The translations under genes were made by a program, and so were the position numbers. Of a DNA stretch of 64,000 bases, positions 12,001-27,000 are shown in pieces. The stretch spans positions 10,678,011-10,742,010 of the forward strand of contig NC_071588.1 of assembly GCF_024509145.1 (NCBI RefSeq), written 5' to 3'. The notes under the pieces are model-generated. The model was not told the origin of the DNA. It saw only the letters and a list, made by a program, of their open reading frames with translations, and did not search any database. This DNA comes from Vidua macroura (Eukaryota; Chordata; Aves; Passeriformes; Viduidae). The first letter of the stretch is position 1; every line of letters starts with the position of its first letter.

Positions 12001-15000
12001 AATAATATTGGAAGAAAGCAGGATCCATCAGCACAAATAATTGCAGTGCTCTAAGGCTACCTAGTGGAAGATTTCTAGTATTATAACTCATAAAAGGCAA
12101 TGTTTAAATTTACCGACTGATACAAATTCATACAATTTGCCTGAGCAGCAACTCAGCATTAGTTACAAGCCCTGACTTCAGACCACATAACAAGTCCAGC
12201 ACTGTATTTTTCTGTCTCAAGTGCAACACCTGCACCGTAACATCAATACCTGGGAAAATGGGAATTTCACCTGGCACCTGTGACTCACCGCATCCCTGCT
12301 GGTTGATTTCATGATCTCGCTCAAACCAATGCAGACTCCTTGCCTCTCATCACTCTTGTCTGATCTCAGTCCATCTTCCAGGATAGGAATGATTTCAGGG
12401 AGGATCTTCTCCCCTAACTTTCGGACAAGGTCTCCTAATGTCCGTGCTGCAACCTGTCCCCAAAAATGTATTAATTATTTTCCTTTTTTATAAAACTTAA
12501 GAAGGTGAACTGTGAGCAAATGTTCGCTTTTGACCATATTCTACTGTTCATAGTGCAGACAGAGCCTAGGAATGGAAACAGTATTACAAATAACCATCGA
12601 AAAATAGTTTTACTGTCATCACAATCACAGTTGCCTTCAGCAGAGAACTCAGACCTGCTCATGCTCAGAACAGTTAAACTGATGACAGCTTTGGAGTTAC
12701 TTAAAGAGAAGAATTATCCTGTGTTCCTCAGGAGTTATTTTCTACAGTCACCTGCAGGATCAGGAAGGCACAACTTAATTCCTCACCGTTCGTTTATCTG
12801 CACAAGTACTGGCCAGGAATTTCAGCAGAAGCCCAAAGAGTGTTGGCAGGATTTCCCGCAGCGTGCGAGGAGTGTTTGAGACAACGATTTTCCAGACATG
12901 TAAGGAGGCCTGGCGCACCACCAGCTGCGTGTCCGAGCGGCCCATGTACAGTCCCGCCAGCACCCTGTTCCTCCTCTCCACTCCCAAAGCATTAATGATA
13001 GCCTGCAAAGAAATAGCACAGAATTGTATTTTCTGCCCCTGAAATCTATACAAAGAACAGAATACATGATTATTCAGTATGTCTTTCCAGCAGGCTGTCC
13101 ATGCTGATTTTTAAAATAGGAGAATTTGAAAAAAATTAAGGCACAATGGGCAAGAGCGGCTTTACCTTGTTTGACTGGGCTGTTCCAAAGTTGTCATCCT
13201 CTGAGGCAGTTTCTGTGGTCATTTTTCCAGTGACTCCTGAGATATGGAACAGAAGATCTCCAAGGAGCTGAACTGAGCTAAACCTGGCAACAGGAGCAAG
13301 TCAAGTGTTACAAACAGGGCACTCAGGCAGTACCTGTCCAATTCTGACAGGATGACGGCTACAGACTGGAGCCAAATGTGAAGCACAGATGGATCTGCAC
13401 TGAAATGCTGCATGGGCTGATGTGTAACATCAGTCTGCCGACATGGCTGAAAGTAGCATGATAAAGAGAAAGAGAAGGAGTGAATTCCAAACTGGAAGGG
13501 CCGAGAGACTGTTCAAATCAAAGCATTGAATCCAAGAATAGCCTTGCGTCTAATAAGGAACAAGACATTGCCTGCATCTGTCTAACCCAAACATTCATCT
13601 GGGGCAAGAGTACTTAGCAGCACTCAGCTGGCACAAATCATTTGGTGCAGCTAATTTTTGAGTAACTGCTATTGGCTGTGAGTGCTCCACTGAGCATCTT
13701 CATACACAGGAGAACAATAACTTGCTCAGCATTTGGAGAAGTGAAAAACAGTACACAAGGGCTAAATATTGCCACATCAACTGCCTTGGAAGTGCATTTC
13801 AGAGTCACCGCCTGAATTAATAATCCAGCATGAATGCTCTGCAGGTAGTAGGAAACCTGATCCAGCCTGGCAGGGCTTTGCAGACTCAAGTGCTGTAAGG
13901 CATCCTAATCAAATCAACAAGCAAAAAGAGACACTTGTTTTTGCTTCACAGGAGGTCTCTGCATTTTTTTGAGGAACAACACAGGGCCTAAATCTCACCA
14001 GTTTTTTAAGCATGGAAGGGAAACGTTTGTGGCTAAGCTGGTTCTGCCTTACCTTATCCTCCACAAGTCATCAAAGAGCCCATCCTCGAGCTGTGGCAGG
14101 AGCAGAGCAATGGCAGTCTCAGCATACATGCTAATGATTCGCTGCCCCGCACGCAGCGCCGTGTCCCGCACAAACTCGTTCTCGTCTGCCAGGGCCTGCA
14201 CACAGGCACAAAAGGGGCTCTGAAAACTTGGCCTTTCAGCACAATAAACAAAAGCAGCAGGAGGAAAACAAACCAATGTTTTCTCTCTACACCATGAAAA
14301 CCAAATGAACTACGGAGTTGTGAATGCACAAAGATGACTTCAAAAAAATGACTAGTGACCACAAGTAAAAGACAGCAAGCCAATAACTTAGAAGAAATCA
14401 TTTATAATTTAAATTCCCTTTCTTTTTTTCTAGTAGTCCAGCCAAGCTGGACAAGTCTCTGCACATCCCACAATTATTGAAAATTATACTTAAAATATTC
14501 TGGAGGCTTATTTTTATTCTCATAAATAAATTTCTTCAGTTTTGCTACATACCTTAAGGATACAAGGAATGATGGGACCAACATAGGGAGTGAACTTGTC
14601 TCCAAAGGTAATTGGCAGGTAGTTGAACATCATGATATAACCATCTCGTACATGTGGAGCAATATCCACTTTACTGGCAGTTGCTACAATCTCTGGCATA
14701 AGTTTCTCCAGCTTTTCTACCCCCAAACCAGCCATAACCTCAGCCAGACCTGGGGGAAAAAAGCAGGGAACAGAGCTGATAAACACAAGAAACAAGCGGC
14801 TAATCTGATTTAATATGAGAGGACCTGAGTACAGTGCTCACTCAGCTGTCCCCACCTTGAGCAGCACCAGAACGATCCACTGAGCTCTGCTCGTATGTCA
14901 GTGTCTCCATCAGCCACGGCAACAAATCCTCAAAGCACGACTCTCCCATACCCTTCACCATGGCCCCCAGGGCCTTTGCAGACACTGTGCGCACCTAACA

Positions 15001-18000
15001 GACAAGAGAAACAGAGATCTGCAAAATGTCCAGTCAAAGGTGCTACAGATGTGCCAGCCTGATTAGGACAGTGTTTAACCTAATGCACTGAAAGATAAAC
15101 TGTGTTTGTACAAAAGACTTACTTCAGGTACAGGATCCAAGAGAGAAGCCTTCAGTCCGGGGGTCACACTGGGTAGGTACGGAGCCAGATCCTAAAACAA
15201 AGAGTCCGAAAAGTCAGAACCAGATTCAAAATGAAAGAAAACATAGTCCCCTTTATGTAAAGGACATTCACCCCTTATAATCAGCAAACATCCGTAACAT
15301 CCTGAGAGTTTAATTAGCTGCTGTCACAGTACTGCAGGCAAACATAGTGAATTATTCTGCAAGTTCAAGAAACACCAATTCTGTGCAGATCACTCAAAAC
15401 CTTTTTAATGCTCACTCACAACCCAGCAGTTTGTGTCTTAGGAAAATCCAACACTCTTAACATTTACACAAGGTTTAAATGTAGAGATTATCAGCACAAA
15501 AATTAAACACAGATCTTTAGCCTACAGTCAGGTCCTACAAATACTTTCCAAACAAACCCTGGATCCATTTGTTAGCAGCTGATCTGTGTTTCACTTGTTT
15601 GTTTGTTAAGGCATTTCTTATATGGTAAAGATTATAAGACCTTTTTGCAGGGATAAACTGGTAATAACTAGATGACCAAAGTCGGCAGTCTTAAGGACCT
15701 CAGAACTGTCACTATCCTTATAGTCATCTGCTCATTTACATACATTTAATTAAGAAGTTGCATGGATGATAGTATTTTCTACCTTAACAGCAAAATCTCC
15801 AAACCTCTCTAGTGCTTGTCACGGTGATCAATTAGAATACAGTTAGAGGGCTTTTTTAGCACTGTACCTTCTGGTCAGTCAGGGAGTACATGTTCCCAAT
15901 GATCTGGGCAGCCATTTTCCTGGTGTCTGTGGAACGATCCTGGAAAGCTCTCTGAACAATTGGCATGATCAGGGCTAAGGATGGAGCATCAATGAAATGG
16001 ACAAATTTGGTATCCAGTAGAGTCTGCAAACACTTCTGAGTCTTCCTGGAGGGATCAGTAAGAGCATCCAACAGAACTGGAGCAATTGCTGAGTGTTTTT
16101 AAAAAGGAGAGAAAAGACTTTATTTGTACATAAACCAAAAACGTGTCAGCATGAGCTGGTGTGCTCTCATGGGATGTTGTAGGCAACAAGCAACACAAGG
16201 ACAAGAGAAACTCTATTAACATCAGATGAAAAAATGGACAGGAACATTTAAAAAGCCTGGAAGCAGACAGCTTCTGTTAAGCTTTCATGTTTTACTTCTG
16301 TAAGATTAGTTTCATCTCTATATAAATTTGCATTAAATCCTAAATACCATGAACCTGAACTTTGCTATTATAAACCACAGTCACATCAGGACATTAGAGA
16401 TGCACAGACAGGTCTTACCCAGGATCTCTGGATTCCTGATGACAGATCCAATCTGCCTAAGAGCCTGCTGCCCTGCATTCTGCACCTTCACATGGGAATC
16501 TGTCAGCACTTCAGTGAGTTTGGGCACAATGTTGGGTAAACAGGAGGAGAGCTGTTTGGGAGCACAGTAAGCCATAGCCCCCAGCAATTCCACTGAGCCT
16601 GTGGAAAAAATACACCAAGAAAAAAAAAGACAAAACACAATATTAAGAACTGACATGAGATGATGATCACATTTACTTCAAACTCCAATCTACCAGTCAG
16701 AGAGGCTGAAATGCATTAAATCACTCTATGCCACCTACAGACACCAAAAAATACTTTTCTTTTGTAAGAGGAAAAAGGAATATGGTAAGAAAATTCCAGG
16801 TTCTGAAGTACAACTATAGAGACAGGATACAAACTGTCCCTTGAATATGCCAGAGGGAAAAAAGTTACTCAAATGTGTCAGGAAACTCAGCTGTAAAAAG
16901 CTGGAAAAGTTCCACAGTCCTTTATAAGACAATAAACCATCATGACCATGTGTAGGGATGAAGGAATACATAAGGGGGATGACAGCAAAGGGAACTGTGG
17001 GTTACTCTCAATCATGTCAGGTGCATATTGGTCCATACCAGCTTTAGTTCTCCAAGATTCCTCTTCTAGTGCCGCAAGAAGTGATGGCAAAACCAGCTTC
17101 ACTCCATGAGTACTTAGATTGCTCATTACAGCTTTGGCACAGTCATCTGCAGCCTCCAAGGAGAAGAGAACACTTACAAACTGTGACACAACACTGTTTT
17201 CCTTCCTCTGAGACTCTCTGGGAACAAAGCCTTCATGTAAATAGTGTCTCAGTACAATGATGCAGCTGGCTAAGTAGCTCCCAATTAATGACCAATGAAA
17301 TCAGATGCTTTCAGTTACTAAGAAGATCAAATTTTATTAGTGGTATCTTAAGGGATAGGTCACCTTCTCTATTTGCCTCATTACAAACAGGATTCACATC
17401 CATATCCATTCCATCTGGGTTTTTTAACATTCTGTGATAGAAGAAATTTAAGGCACCTTACCTCTCGCACGTACTGGTTTCCATCTCCAAAACAAAGCAG
17501 CAGGTGAGGCAGCACATGAACCACATAGGGCTCAAACAGCTTCCCAAGCATGCTGCAGAGCATCTCGAAGGCAAACAGAGCCCCTAAAAACCGAAAAAGG
17601 ACAGTCAGAGGAAAATACAACTTCATTTAAGGAGGATGGGAAAAGCAGATGCAATTTGCCAAATATTGTTCCAGAAACACTCAAACACACAGCTGAAAGT
17701 CTCTTGCTTTCTTGCCCTTCCAGCTTATGCTGTAGTAGGGATTTGTGGCCTCAGAAAATGAGATCTCCCCCAGCAACACCTGCATTCGGAAACAGGAGAG
17801 GAGGGCACATCCATATGGTCTAGGACTAGAAATCCTTCTTCCACCCCAATGTGAATTGAGCAATTTTGGGACTATACACAACCAACAGCCTCACAAGAGA
17901 TACTTCCCATTTCTTTCTTGCCAAACTTTAGTAAAATAAATGTAGCTAAACCAAACACAGGGGTGCAGGAACTTCACCTGACCACAATGGCAGTAAGTAC

Positions 18001-21000
18001 AAGAGAAATGACGAGTATCTGGAGGGAAAAGCTCCTGTCTCTTACCCTCCCGCCGGCGGAAGTTCTTCTTGTCCTGGATAGCATCGGTCAGTGTGGTCAT
18101 CATCTCCTGCTGCTTGAGAGAGAGGATGCCCAGGCCTTTCACCAGGCCTGCCAGACCATAGGCTGCCCCTTTGCGCTCAGCGTACTTATCAGACTCCAAC
18201 AGCAGCTGCATCAGCTTCTGGATCATTCCTCCTGCATCTTCCTTAATTGCAGGCACTAGAGGTGGTAAACAGCTTGCCACTGACTCTTGAACCTATAAAA
18301 CAATCCACCAGCCACCAGACCACAAAACAGTCATTACCAATATAAATTCCCCTTAGAATGCACCCCAAGTGAAACCTTTCTGTCACCATTTTTCATCTCT
18401 CTGCTACCCCTAACAGTATCCTGGTGTTAGCCTGCCTCTGTGTGGAACCTGACAACTCCTCCCAAAGGCACCTACCTGCTGAGATGGGGTGGACAAGGCT
18501 GCTATCAGTTTGCCAACAATTGGTTTCACTTTAGGGTCACTCTTGTCCAGATGTTTTGCCAGTGACCCCATCAGAATGACCACGCTTTGCCTGACAGCAT
18601 CATAACTGGCATCATTAGGAGCATTTTTCAGGAATTCTTCAAACACTGGCAAGAGAGAGTTAACATTGTCCTGAAAAACAAAACCACAGAACTTGCCACT
18701 AGAGTCCACTCAGAATGAGATTTGCTATGCTCAGTGGACTTGTTTGCTCTTCTCTGAGCCAACAACTGAACAATCACACTGTATTTACAGTTCATTTCAT
18801 GTGTCACATCACATAAAACCTTGTACCATCCCGACAGGCAACAAATATTTCCTCCTGCTAGAGAGAAATTAGTTCTTCAAAATTAAAATCCCCGAGCCTG
18901 CCAGCATGATGTTCTGATAGAAGCAACACAAGCTCCCAGGCCTGAACATCAGTGCCCACTCCTCTACTTGCCCCATTTGCTAAGGGAGAGCAGAAACATC
19001 AAACGAACTTCTCACACGTTTTCTAAGAAACACAGTAAAACAATGAATAATAGGAAAATACCCCAGTTGTCTTTGGTTAAACTGAAGAATACAGCCATCA
19101 GTCCAGAGGTGACTGGCACATATGAGGAAATCATGACTGGCACATATGAGGAAATCAGAAGCTGAGCAATTTACACCCTGCATACCTTCCCCATCTGACA
19201 CTGCTGGGGGAGAGCTGGCTGGGAGAAGGATGATCCTCAGCTCCTCTATGTTTTAAGTTTAATTAAGCCAACAATCAGCGAGGTTTCATGTTTTTCTTTG
19301 CATGAAGACTGAAAAGGAATTCTCATCTTCACAGGATTAAAAGATCTATGGTCTGATCTTACTTTTATTACTCTAGTTTTATACCATTTTAACTCCATAT
19401 GATCCAGGAATATTACATTTTATAGCAATGACAGGGATGAACCACACTTAGTCAACACTAGACACTAACAGAACAACTCTAAACACAAAAATTCCTAAAT
19501 GAAAGCTTTCAGTTGTTACAAGTAACAGCAACCTCTAAGAAATTAGTATTTTTTTTTATCTGTGGGCTCTACACAGTATCTACATATCCATATCTACATC
19601 TTTTTTTCCCTGATAGAGACAGAAACATTCAGACTTACTTTGCCATGAGTGTTGAGTGTTGAAAGAGCTGCATCCAACATGCACTTCCTGACCTCAGGAC
19701 TGCGATCATTCAGAGCATCCGGCACAAAAAACTGAAAGAGGGGCTTCACCTGAGAACTGTCCAGATGCTCTGAGAGCTTGTTAAGGGCCAGTGCTATGCC
19801 ACACCTGTGAAGAAGGTGATGAGCCTGTGAGCTTACTGACTTCTCACCGAACTGAGAGCTCACAATCACATTTGCTATCAGCAGCAATTACAGAAACTGA
19901 GAGCAAGAACCGTTATGGAAACAAAATGCCTCAGTGTGTCCAACTTCTGTGCATTTCATTACATAACTCCATGCTGCAGTCTCCCACAAGGACAACAATC
20001 CCTCAGCCATATAATAGCTTTTATCTCAATTAAGCTTTAGGGATACTTGAGACAACTTAGACATCAGATCACTTGAACTACTGCTGAAATGCAGCAGCTT
20101 TACAACAAGGTACATCAGCATTAAAGGACAGATTAGCTCAACACAAGTAGCAAACAAGATGATCTCCAATTAAACCTGTACAGAACATACAAGTAAACAG
20201 AAAGTAATTATCCAATCTGGAATTTGGCCAGTTCATTAAGGCTTGCACTGCTGCTCTTGAAATAATCAATGGCCCATACAGAGGTGGGAACACGATAAGC
20301 TAAGACAAAAGACAGTCTGAGAAGGAAAGACTGTTTTTATTAGGACATTGAGATGACAGCACCCAATATTTTGATGGAGTTCTGCCTGCCCCCAGTTTGT
20401 TTGAAGGGCACATGAAAACAGCAAGTCAATACAACTGCATGTAATTTTTTGTTCTAATAAAAATCAAAAACATTTCATTTGGATGCACAGGAAGTGATGA
20501 GATCAATCTGAATATGACTGTACCTTGCTTCCCACTGGTCAGGCGGTGATTCAGATATCACTCGTCCCAAAGCATCCAAAACTGGAGGTGGCCTCTGGAA
20601 GGAGAAAAGATTTCATTAAAATAATGCCTTTTCCAAGGATAGGCTTGCAGAAAATTTGTCAATCATACCTGCAATGCCATTTGATAATAGTGCACAGAGT
20701 TATGATACCACTAGCAGAAGAGCAAGGTAAAAAAATAAGCAGAAAGCAAGTCTGAAGTCAAAATTACTTCAACTGACACTGCCCTACCACAGCCTTTCTG
20801 TATCATCTAAGGCACCCCTCCCACCCAAAGGTGCCATTAGTGGCTGATAACATGAAGTTCAAGATACTGAAATCTGTGTTAACCTCAAACAGGACAACAA
20901 TAGATTCAACGCACATCTTCAGGACAGACAAAAGGAAAAGTGACTAACAGAAAATAAAGCAGCAGCTCATGCCTGTCAACCCCTTAGGGTAAGAGTACTT

Positions 21001-24000
21001 ACGTAGAGCTTCTCCTGGTAGATCTCTGTGAGCTTGCTCATGACCTCTGCTGCTTGCTTTCGGTACTGAGCTACAGCTCTGGAAAGAGCCTCAGCCCCTG
21101 CCTGTCGCACTGCCTCTTCGTGGTAGATGACATCTTTGATCAGCAGGGAACACAGGTCAGGCTGCAGCTCCAGACCCATGGACTCCCACAGCCTGCAGCA
21201 CACACACAGAGGTGATGGGTCACCCTTCAGCAAAGAAGCCACTGCCACATGTACAACTGGAGAGACCTACAGCTGTCCTCCAGCTGTGAGGGAAAGCCCC
21301 TGAGTGTAGCTCCATGTCGTGGGCAGAGAAGAGGTCCCCCTAAAACCCAATCAAAGAAGAACCCTTACCTCTCTGCCAGCTTCTGAATCTCATCTTCAAC
21401 ATCAAACTTAACTACCCAGAGGCGACGCAACAAGTTCAGTCCGTTCTTCTCATCACTGTCTGGGGTTGGTAGAACCATTTGTAGCTCCATCAGTCCCTGA
21501 ATTAGTTAACAGGAAAATCAGTGCAAGGATCTGATTTTTAGAAACAGACACTTTAAAACACCTAAAACTTTTGGCAAGTCAAGCTCTCAGTGGTTGGAAG
21601 TGTCAAAATTCATGTTTGCTTTTGCCTTACACTGCCCATAGTGGTCAAGGACTTCCTATTGCTAGTAGGCGAGATGGTAGGACTCAAGAACAGTGCTCCA
21701 CAGGCAGGTTGCAGAGAGGCTCTGGTGACTACAGTCTGTTCTGCTTCTAAGTACAGACAAAACAGCTCAGGTGGGCTAAACTGGAATTTGTTAATTTGTT
21801 TCATAGCAAAGAACACCAAGCACCCTTGAGGTTTTTCTTTCTGTGTTCTCAGAAGTGACTAAGCCTGAAGCTTTCCAATAATAAGGCCTAGTACAGAAAG
21901 GAATTTTTTGACAGCTTTTCACTTTAAGACTAAGCTCTATCCAATTGTAAACAGAAGGTGTTAAGTAGTCCTAATTATGCCTTTTTTAAGGAAACAAAGG
22001 TGTGGATAAACCCAGAGTACTCCTTTTTGCAGATAAATCCAGCACAAAAAGCATGACTTGGAGCAATATTGTATGACTGCCTCTGACACACTGCCCAAAG
22101 CTTGGCATCACAGCTGAAGCCTCTCTGCATCAGTGTCAGAGAAGATTCACCTCCCAAAAACTTAAGGAATTTGGTGTGACCCTGAATGATTCCCACCTAC
22201 CCTGAGAGCTGCATCTCGAACGTTCATGCAGGGAGACTGCAGGGCCTGCAGGAGCACATCGATCTCCTCCTGCTCGGCGTAGGCACAGCCGTCCTCACCG
22301 CTGCTGCTCGCGCACAGCGCCGTCAGCGCCTCCGAGGCCAGCACCTACAACAGCACCAGCACGTGCCACAGACTCCACTACACCTTAAACTGCTGGCAGA
22401 GCAAGCGCTGAGTGGTGGCACAGCAGAAGAAATTCCCAAAGGACAGAGACAAAACCGAGACGTGACAAGTTCAGCCCAACTCCTTGCTTTTTATTATTGA
22501 CCTTTCTGCCGCCTCATCCCTTACAACAAACACTCAGAGGAGAGACTACTGAGCTTATCTAGCAGGGCAAGGCCTTAAAGAAAGAAAAAATGTCACCTCT
22601 GGAAGACTGAAGAATATTTTTGGTGCAATAAAACCCACAGAAAAAAAAGATGCAGACGTTTTAATCCAAGAATACCATAAACACAGAAGGAAATTGAGAA
22701 TGTATCAAACACCAGCACCAGAGACTTACACCAGTTGGTACATTTCCCTCATTGAGATGCTGATGAAACTTGGGGAGAATGCTGACTGTGGTAATGAAGC
22801 TAAACACTCACCTGTAACCGTGGAGAACCTGTTCCTATCACTCGGGTCAGCAGAACCAGCATGTCCCTGCGGGGCAGCAACTCTGGGCCATTCTGAAAGG
22901 TTGAGGGGAGAAAAGGGCGGGGGAGGAAGGAAAAAGACTTTTATCTTGTGATTTCATAGTGCCTTGCCTAGGTATGACACTCCTTAAAACATCCCAGTCA
23001 AAACCAGAAAGCAATCCTATACAGTTAACTCTAACCTGGACAATTCATCTGCTTTGTCCAGTTTACACATCAGCTGTTTTATCCCATGGCTCATCTGAAG
23101 GAGATAATTTGACCCCACAGCTCTCACCTCATCCACCAACAAAGACTCGCCATTTCCTGATGATCTCAGCTGAGCATGGACTGTAAGAATCTGCAGAATC
23201 TTGACCAGGAACTCCTCCTTGTCTTCGCTGTTATGGGTTGTCTCAGTCATAACTGTCTTCAGGAGAGGAAAGACTAAGGAAAATGCTGGAGCTGATAATG
23301 GGGCAGCACCTTTGAAAAGGAAAAAACCATCCTGTGAACACAGCTGATCCTCCCATGACTTGGTTGATACTACTGACTGGTATAAAATGTACACTTGAGC
23401 AGCTCATAATAGATACGGCGAAGCTCCAGCCTCATGCACAAAGATGTTGAGTAAACCTAAGTATCTGCCACTTGACAGCAGCAACAGTGTAGGTCCAACA
23501 GTGACTTTTGGCATTTCAATGTTAGGTTAAGGGAAGGACTTGATGATCTTAATGGTCTTTTCCAACCTAAATGATTCTGTGATTCTACCTGGCTTCAGTT
23601 AAAGTCACGTTAGGATTCCAAATTACTACCAATGCCTCAAGAGTATAGAAATACATACTCTAAATGGAATTGAAACAATTCAATGAATTAGACAGTCACT
23701 AGTTCGTTTGTCCCAAAGCAAGGCCCTGTTTGTCAGCTGCATTTCCTTTAAACACTTCCTACCAACCTAGCTAACCTGTCATTCCAGCCTTCAGCTGTAT
23801 CCTTGAGAATTAACTCCTTCTAATTCTGGTGCAAGCTTCAACTCCCCTCCCCTCCTTGAAAAAATTAAAGCTTTTGGATTCCTGTTGTTAAAAGATTTTG
23901 CTCCTTCCTTTCTGCAGGGCCTTGGCTATAGCATGTAACAAATGCTCCTTCCGGTCCTTCATTAGTTAATAATCAAGTATCAGGTGTCTACAGAAAATAT

Positions 24001-27000
24001 TTCCTTTCTCTATTCTATCCGTGCTGACAGAGAATGCCCAAGTTTAAATTTCTAAATGCAGATGAAGAGCATTGCAGATACAATACTGCAGTATTAGTCA
24101 GCTTATGTAGGGCAAAAATACTGCAAAAATAGTTCAAGGGAGAAACACAGTCTGAGCTCCTATTTAACATGAACAGCTTCAGTAAAACCCTCTCTATTTC
24201 TCATGTGGGATTTTTCTCTCTGTTTGCTCAGTATCTGTTTGCTTTTACACTTTTTTTTTTAATTATTGGCCAGATATTTTTAGCCTGAAACCACTGTCCC
24301 TCTATACACAGCAGGAGGAAGAAAGTTTTGCCGGAGGAGAAAAATGCTCTACTTACACAGTAGCTGGTACTGACCAACACAAGAAAGACTATATGTTGTA
24401 TCCTGGCATTTCAGCAATGAATGATAAATTCTGTCATCCACATTACAAGGAGGTATGGTGTCTCTTAGGTGTCATAGTAACCTAAGAAATTAATCTCTAC
24501 TAATTAATCTCTCTAACGTACTAAGTACATTCCAAAGAACTTTGAAAACAAGGAAAAATCCTTTGGGAATATAGTATGATTTGTCCAACAAAGTGCTGTA
24601 GAAACTGCTGCCCTTCTCTTGCAAAAGTGGAAAAATAATTAGATATTAATATAATTTAACAATATAGGAAATCTTGAAGGACTGAAAATACTTCCACTAT
24701 TTTCTAGAAATAAGCCTGAAAAAGGATTCAAATGTTAATGAACATGCACTTACTACAGCAATAAATTGCACAGTGGTGACACCAAATTATCACTGAGATG
24801 TTCAGCACTGAAGTCGTGATCAACATGGCCAATGGCCACTCACAGTGACACCACTCACCACTGAGCAGCAAGAGAACTGAACTATGGGACTAAGGGACCA
24901 AACAGAATCACACATTTCCCTTAAAAATATACACCATCTACCATAGCAGCTTTTGAGTGGGTTATTTGATGAACAGCTCCAAAGATGGGTGAAGTGAACC
25001 ACCTCTCTCCCTGGAGTATTCCCTGAGACAGCCAAAGCCATCCCAGCCCCCAAAGGACACAAACCAACTCTCCTCTTCTGAACTGTTACCTTCAGTGGAG
25101 TGGCACAAGTACTGGTGCACTTTAACTCAAATCATTACCTTGCACTGTAAAAATATTGGTGCTTGCCTTCATGTTACAGAGTAGAGAGAACTGCTCTTCC
25201 TACAATCATGCCAGTATAAAATATTCATGAACTGCAGCACCACACAGCAAACAAGCAGAGGCCATGGGCACTTCACTGCTGTGATCACAGATAACAAGCA
25301 ATTATTTTGTCTCTCCACTTAGTCTCACTGAATCCCTTATGCTAAGTGGTGCTGAAAGGTAGGAGCTGAGCTGTCCTTGGCAAAGATGAACCTTAATTTC
25401 ACTACTGTTATTTCTCTATAAACCACTTTAGGAAAAAAACCTGTTATTTCATTTCTACACTTAACTATAGTTACAACATCACTTCTACTACCACCAGCAG
25501 AAAAAAAAAACCTTAAGGTTTTTCATATCTATGAACAGCTATCCAATTAAAAAAGAAAAAGTAAAGTTTTGCTTGCAAAATATAATACAAACTCTGAAAA
25601 CTAAACCAGTCCATAGTTATTGGAGGTGGGGGCAGTGTCAGCAGGTACCATATCTACCATACTTCATACCTGGCTCTCCCTTGCTGGTTCGGCCGGGAAT
25701 GGTGTGGGCATGCAGCAAACTGACCACTCTGTTGAGAGCAATAGGCAGCTCTTCCTGACACCAGGATTCATCTAATTCACACTCTGGCTTCATCAGGCGC
25801 AAGGTCACATGGCTCACCAGAGTACCTGGAATGGAAGAATAAAGAATCCATGAGAGGGCTAAACAAAAGATTTCTCAAGAGAAAAAGCCCCAGGAACACA
25901 GACTCAAGAATTGTAACAAAGCTCTGGGCAAGAGCCCAGGCTGCAAAGATGCTCAGAGCAGGAAGCCCAGCCCAGGGCCATCAGGGGACAGATTTCTTCA
26001 CAACGTGTGTGAGTTACACTCACACCCTCCGAACTCTGCACAGGGAAGATAATCCCACAGTGACCAGCTGCTCCTCAGAGCTGGTCACTGATCAGACAAG
26101 TCCTTGTCTTTGGTCTCAGTCCTACCCAGCAGTAGGATCTCTGGGAAATCACAGTCATCTCCCTAAGCACTGTTCCAGGTGGTTTTTCCTCTTGGCTTCC
26201 TGTGGTACATGGTCATGATCCACAGTCTGTAAGAGCAAGAATTTTCACCACCATCAAAATGACACACCCTGCCCTTAAAGAGCAATTGCAAACACTCACC
26301 AAAGGTTTTGAGTCGAGCAGGCATGACACAGGAAGCTAAGGAAAGAAAAGGCTTCTTAATCCTTGGAGCAGCCAAAGGAGATCGAAGAAGCGGCAAGAAG
26401 GAACTGATGAGACCAGGGATGTACTGAGTTAGACCAGGAGGCTTTTTCTTTATAACAGTATCCAGGAGTCCTAGAGCTGTTTCCAGCTCATTATCAAGCT
26501 GTAAGAAAAACAATTCAAGAGATTACCATCAAAAATGCTCCACTGGGAAAAAAAATCCGAGTTTTTAAATCTCATTTCTAATAACAGAAACAAACAAGTG
26601 ATTGTTACACCATTTTCTCTCCATCAAAGTGATTGGGGTCATGGTGGCCTCAGAGGTGGCAAAAAATACAACCAAAACTCACCTCCTTCAGCCGTTTTCT
26701 TATCTGAGCCTCCCTTTCCAGCTGTGCATGCATCAGCTCCTTCTGCTTGCTCGTCAACTGCACCTCATCCTTTATTCCCTTCTTCTTCTTTATCTCCTGC
26801 AATGGAGAGCCATGGTCATCATTATCTGGGAGCTACAAACACCATTCCTTCAATTAGTCAGAGAAGCAAGTTGGAAACAGGTTTTTTTGGAATTTACTTT
26901 TAAAACAGTATCAAAACATTCTTCCAATTATATCCCTCTTGAGTTAAGAGACAAAATGGAAATCAGCAGGTTAACAACACTTTAGTGTCCCTCAGCATAA

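Noticed and set aside
26797..26822. C-box-like AATGATGA in a GCN1 intron as a box C/D snoRNA
   Set aside because: It lies directly before the acceptor and there is no D box or terminal stem.
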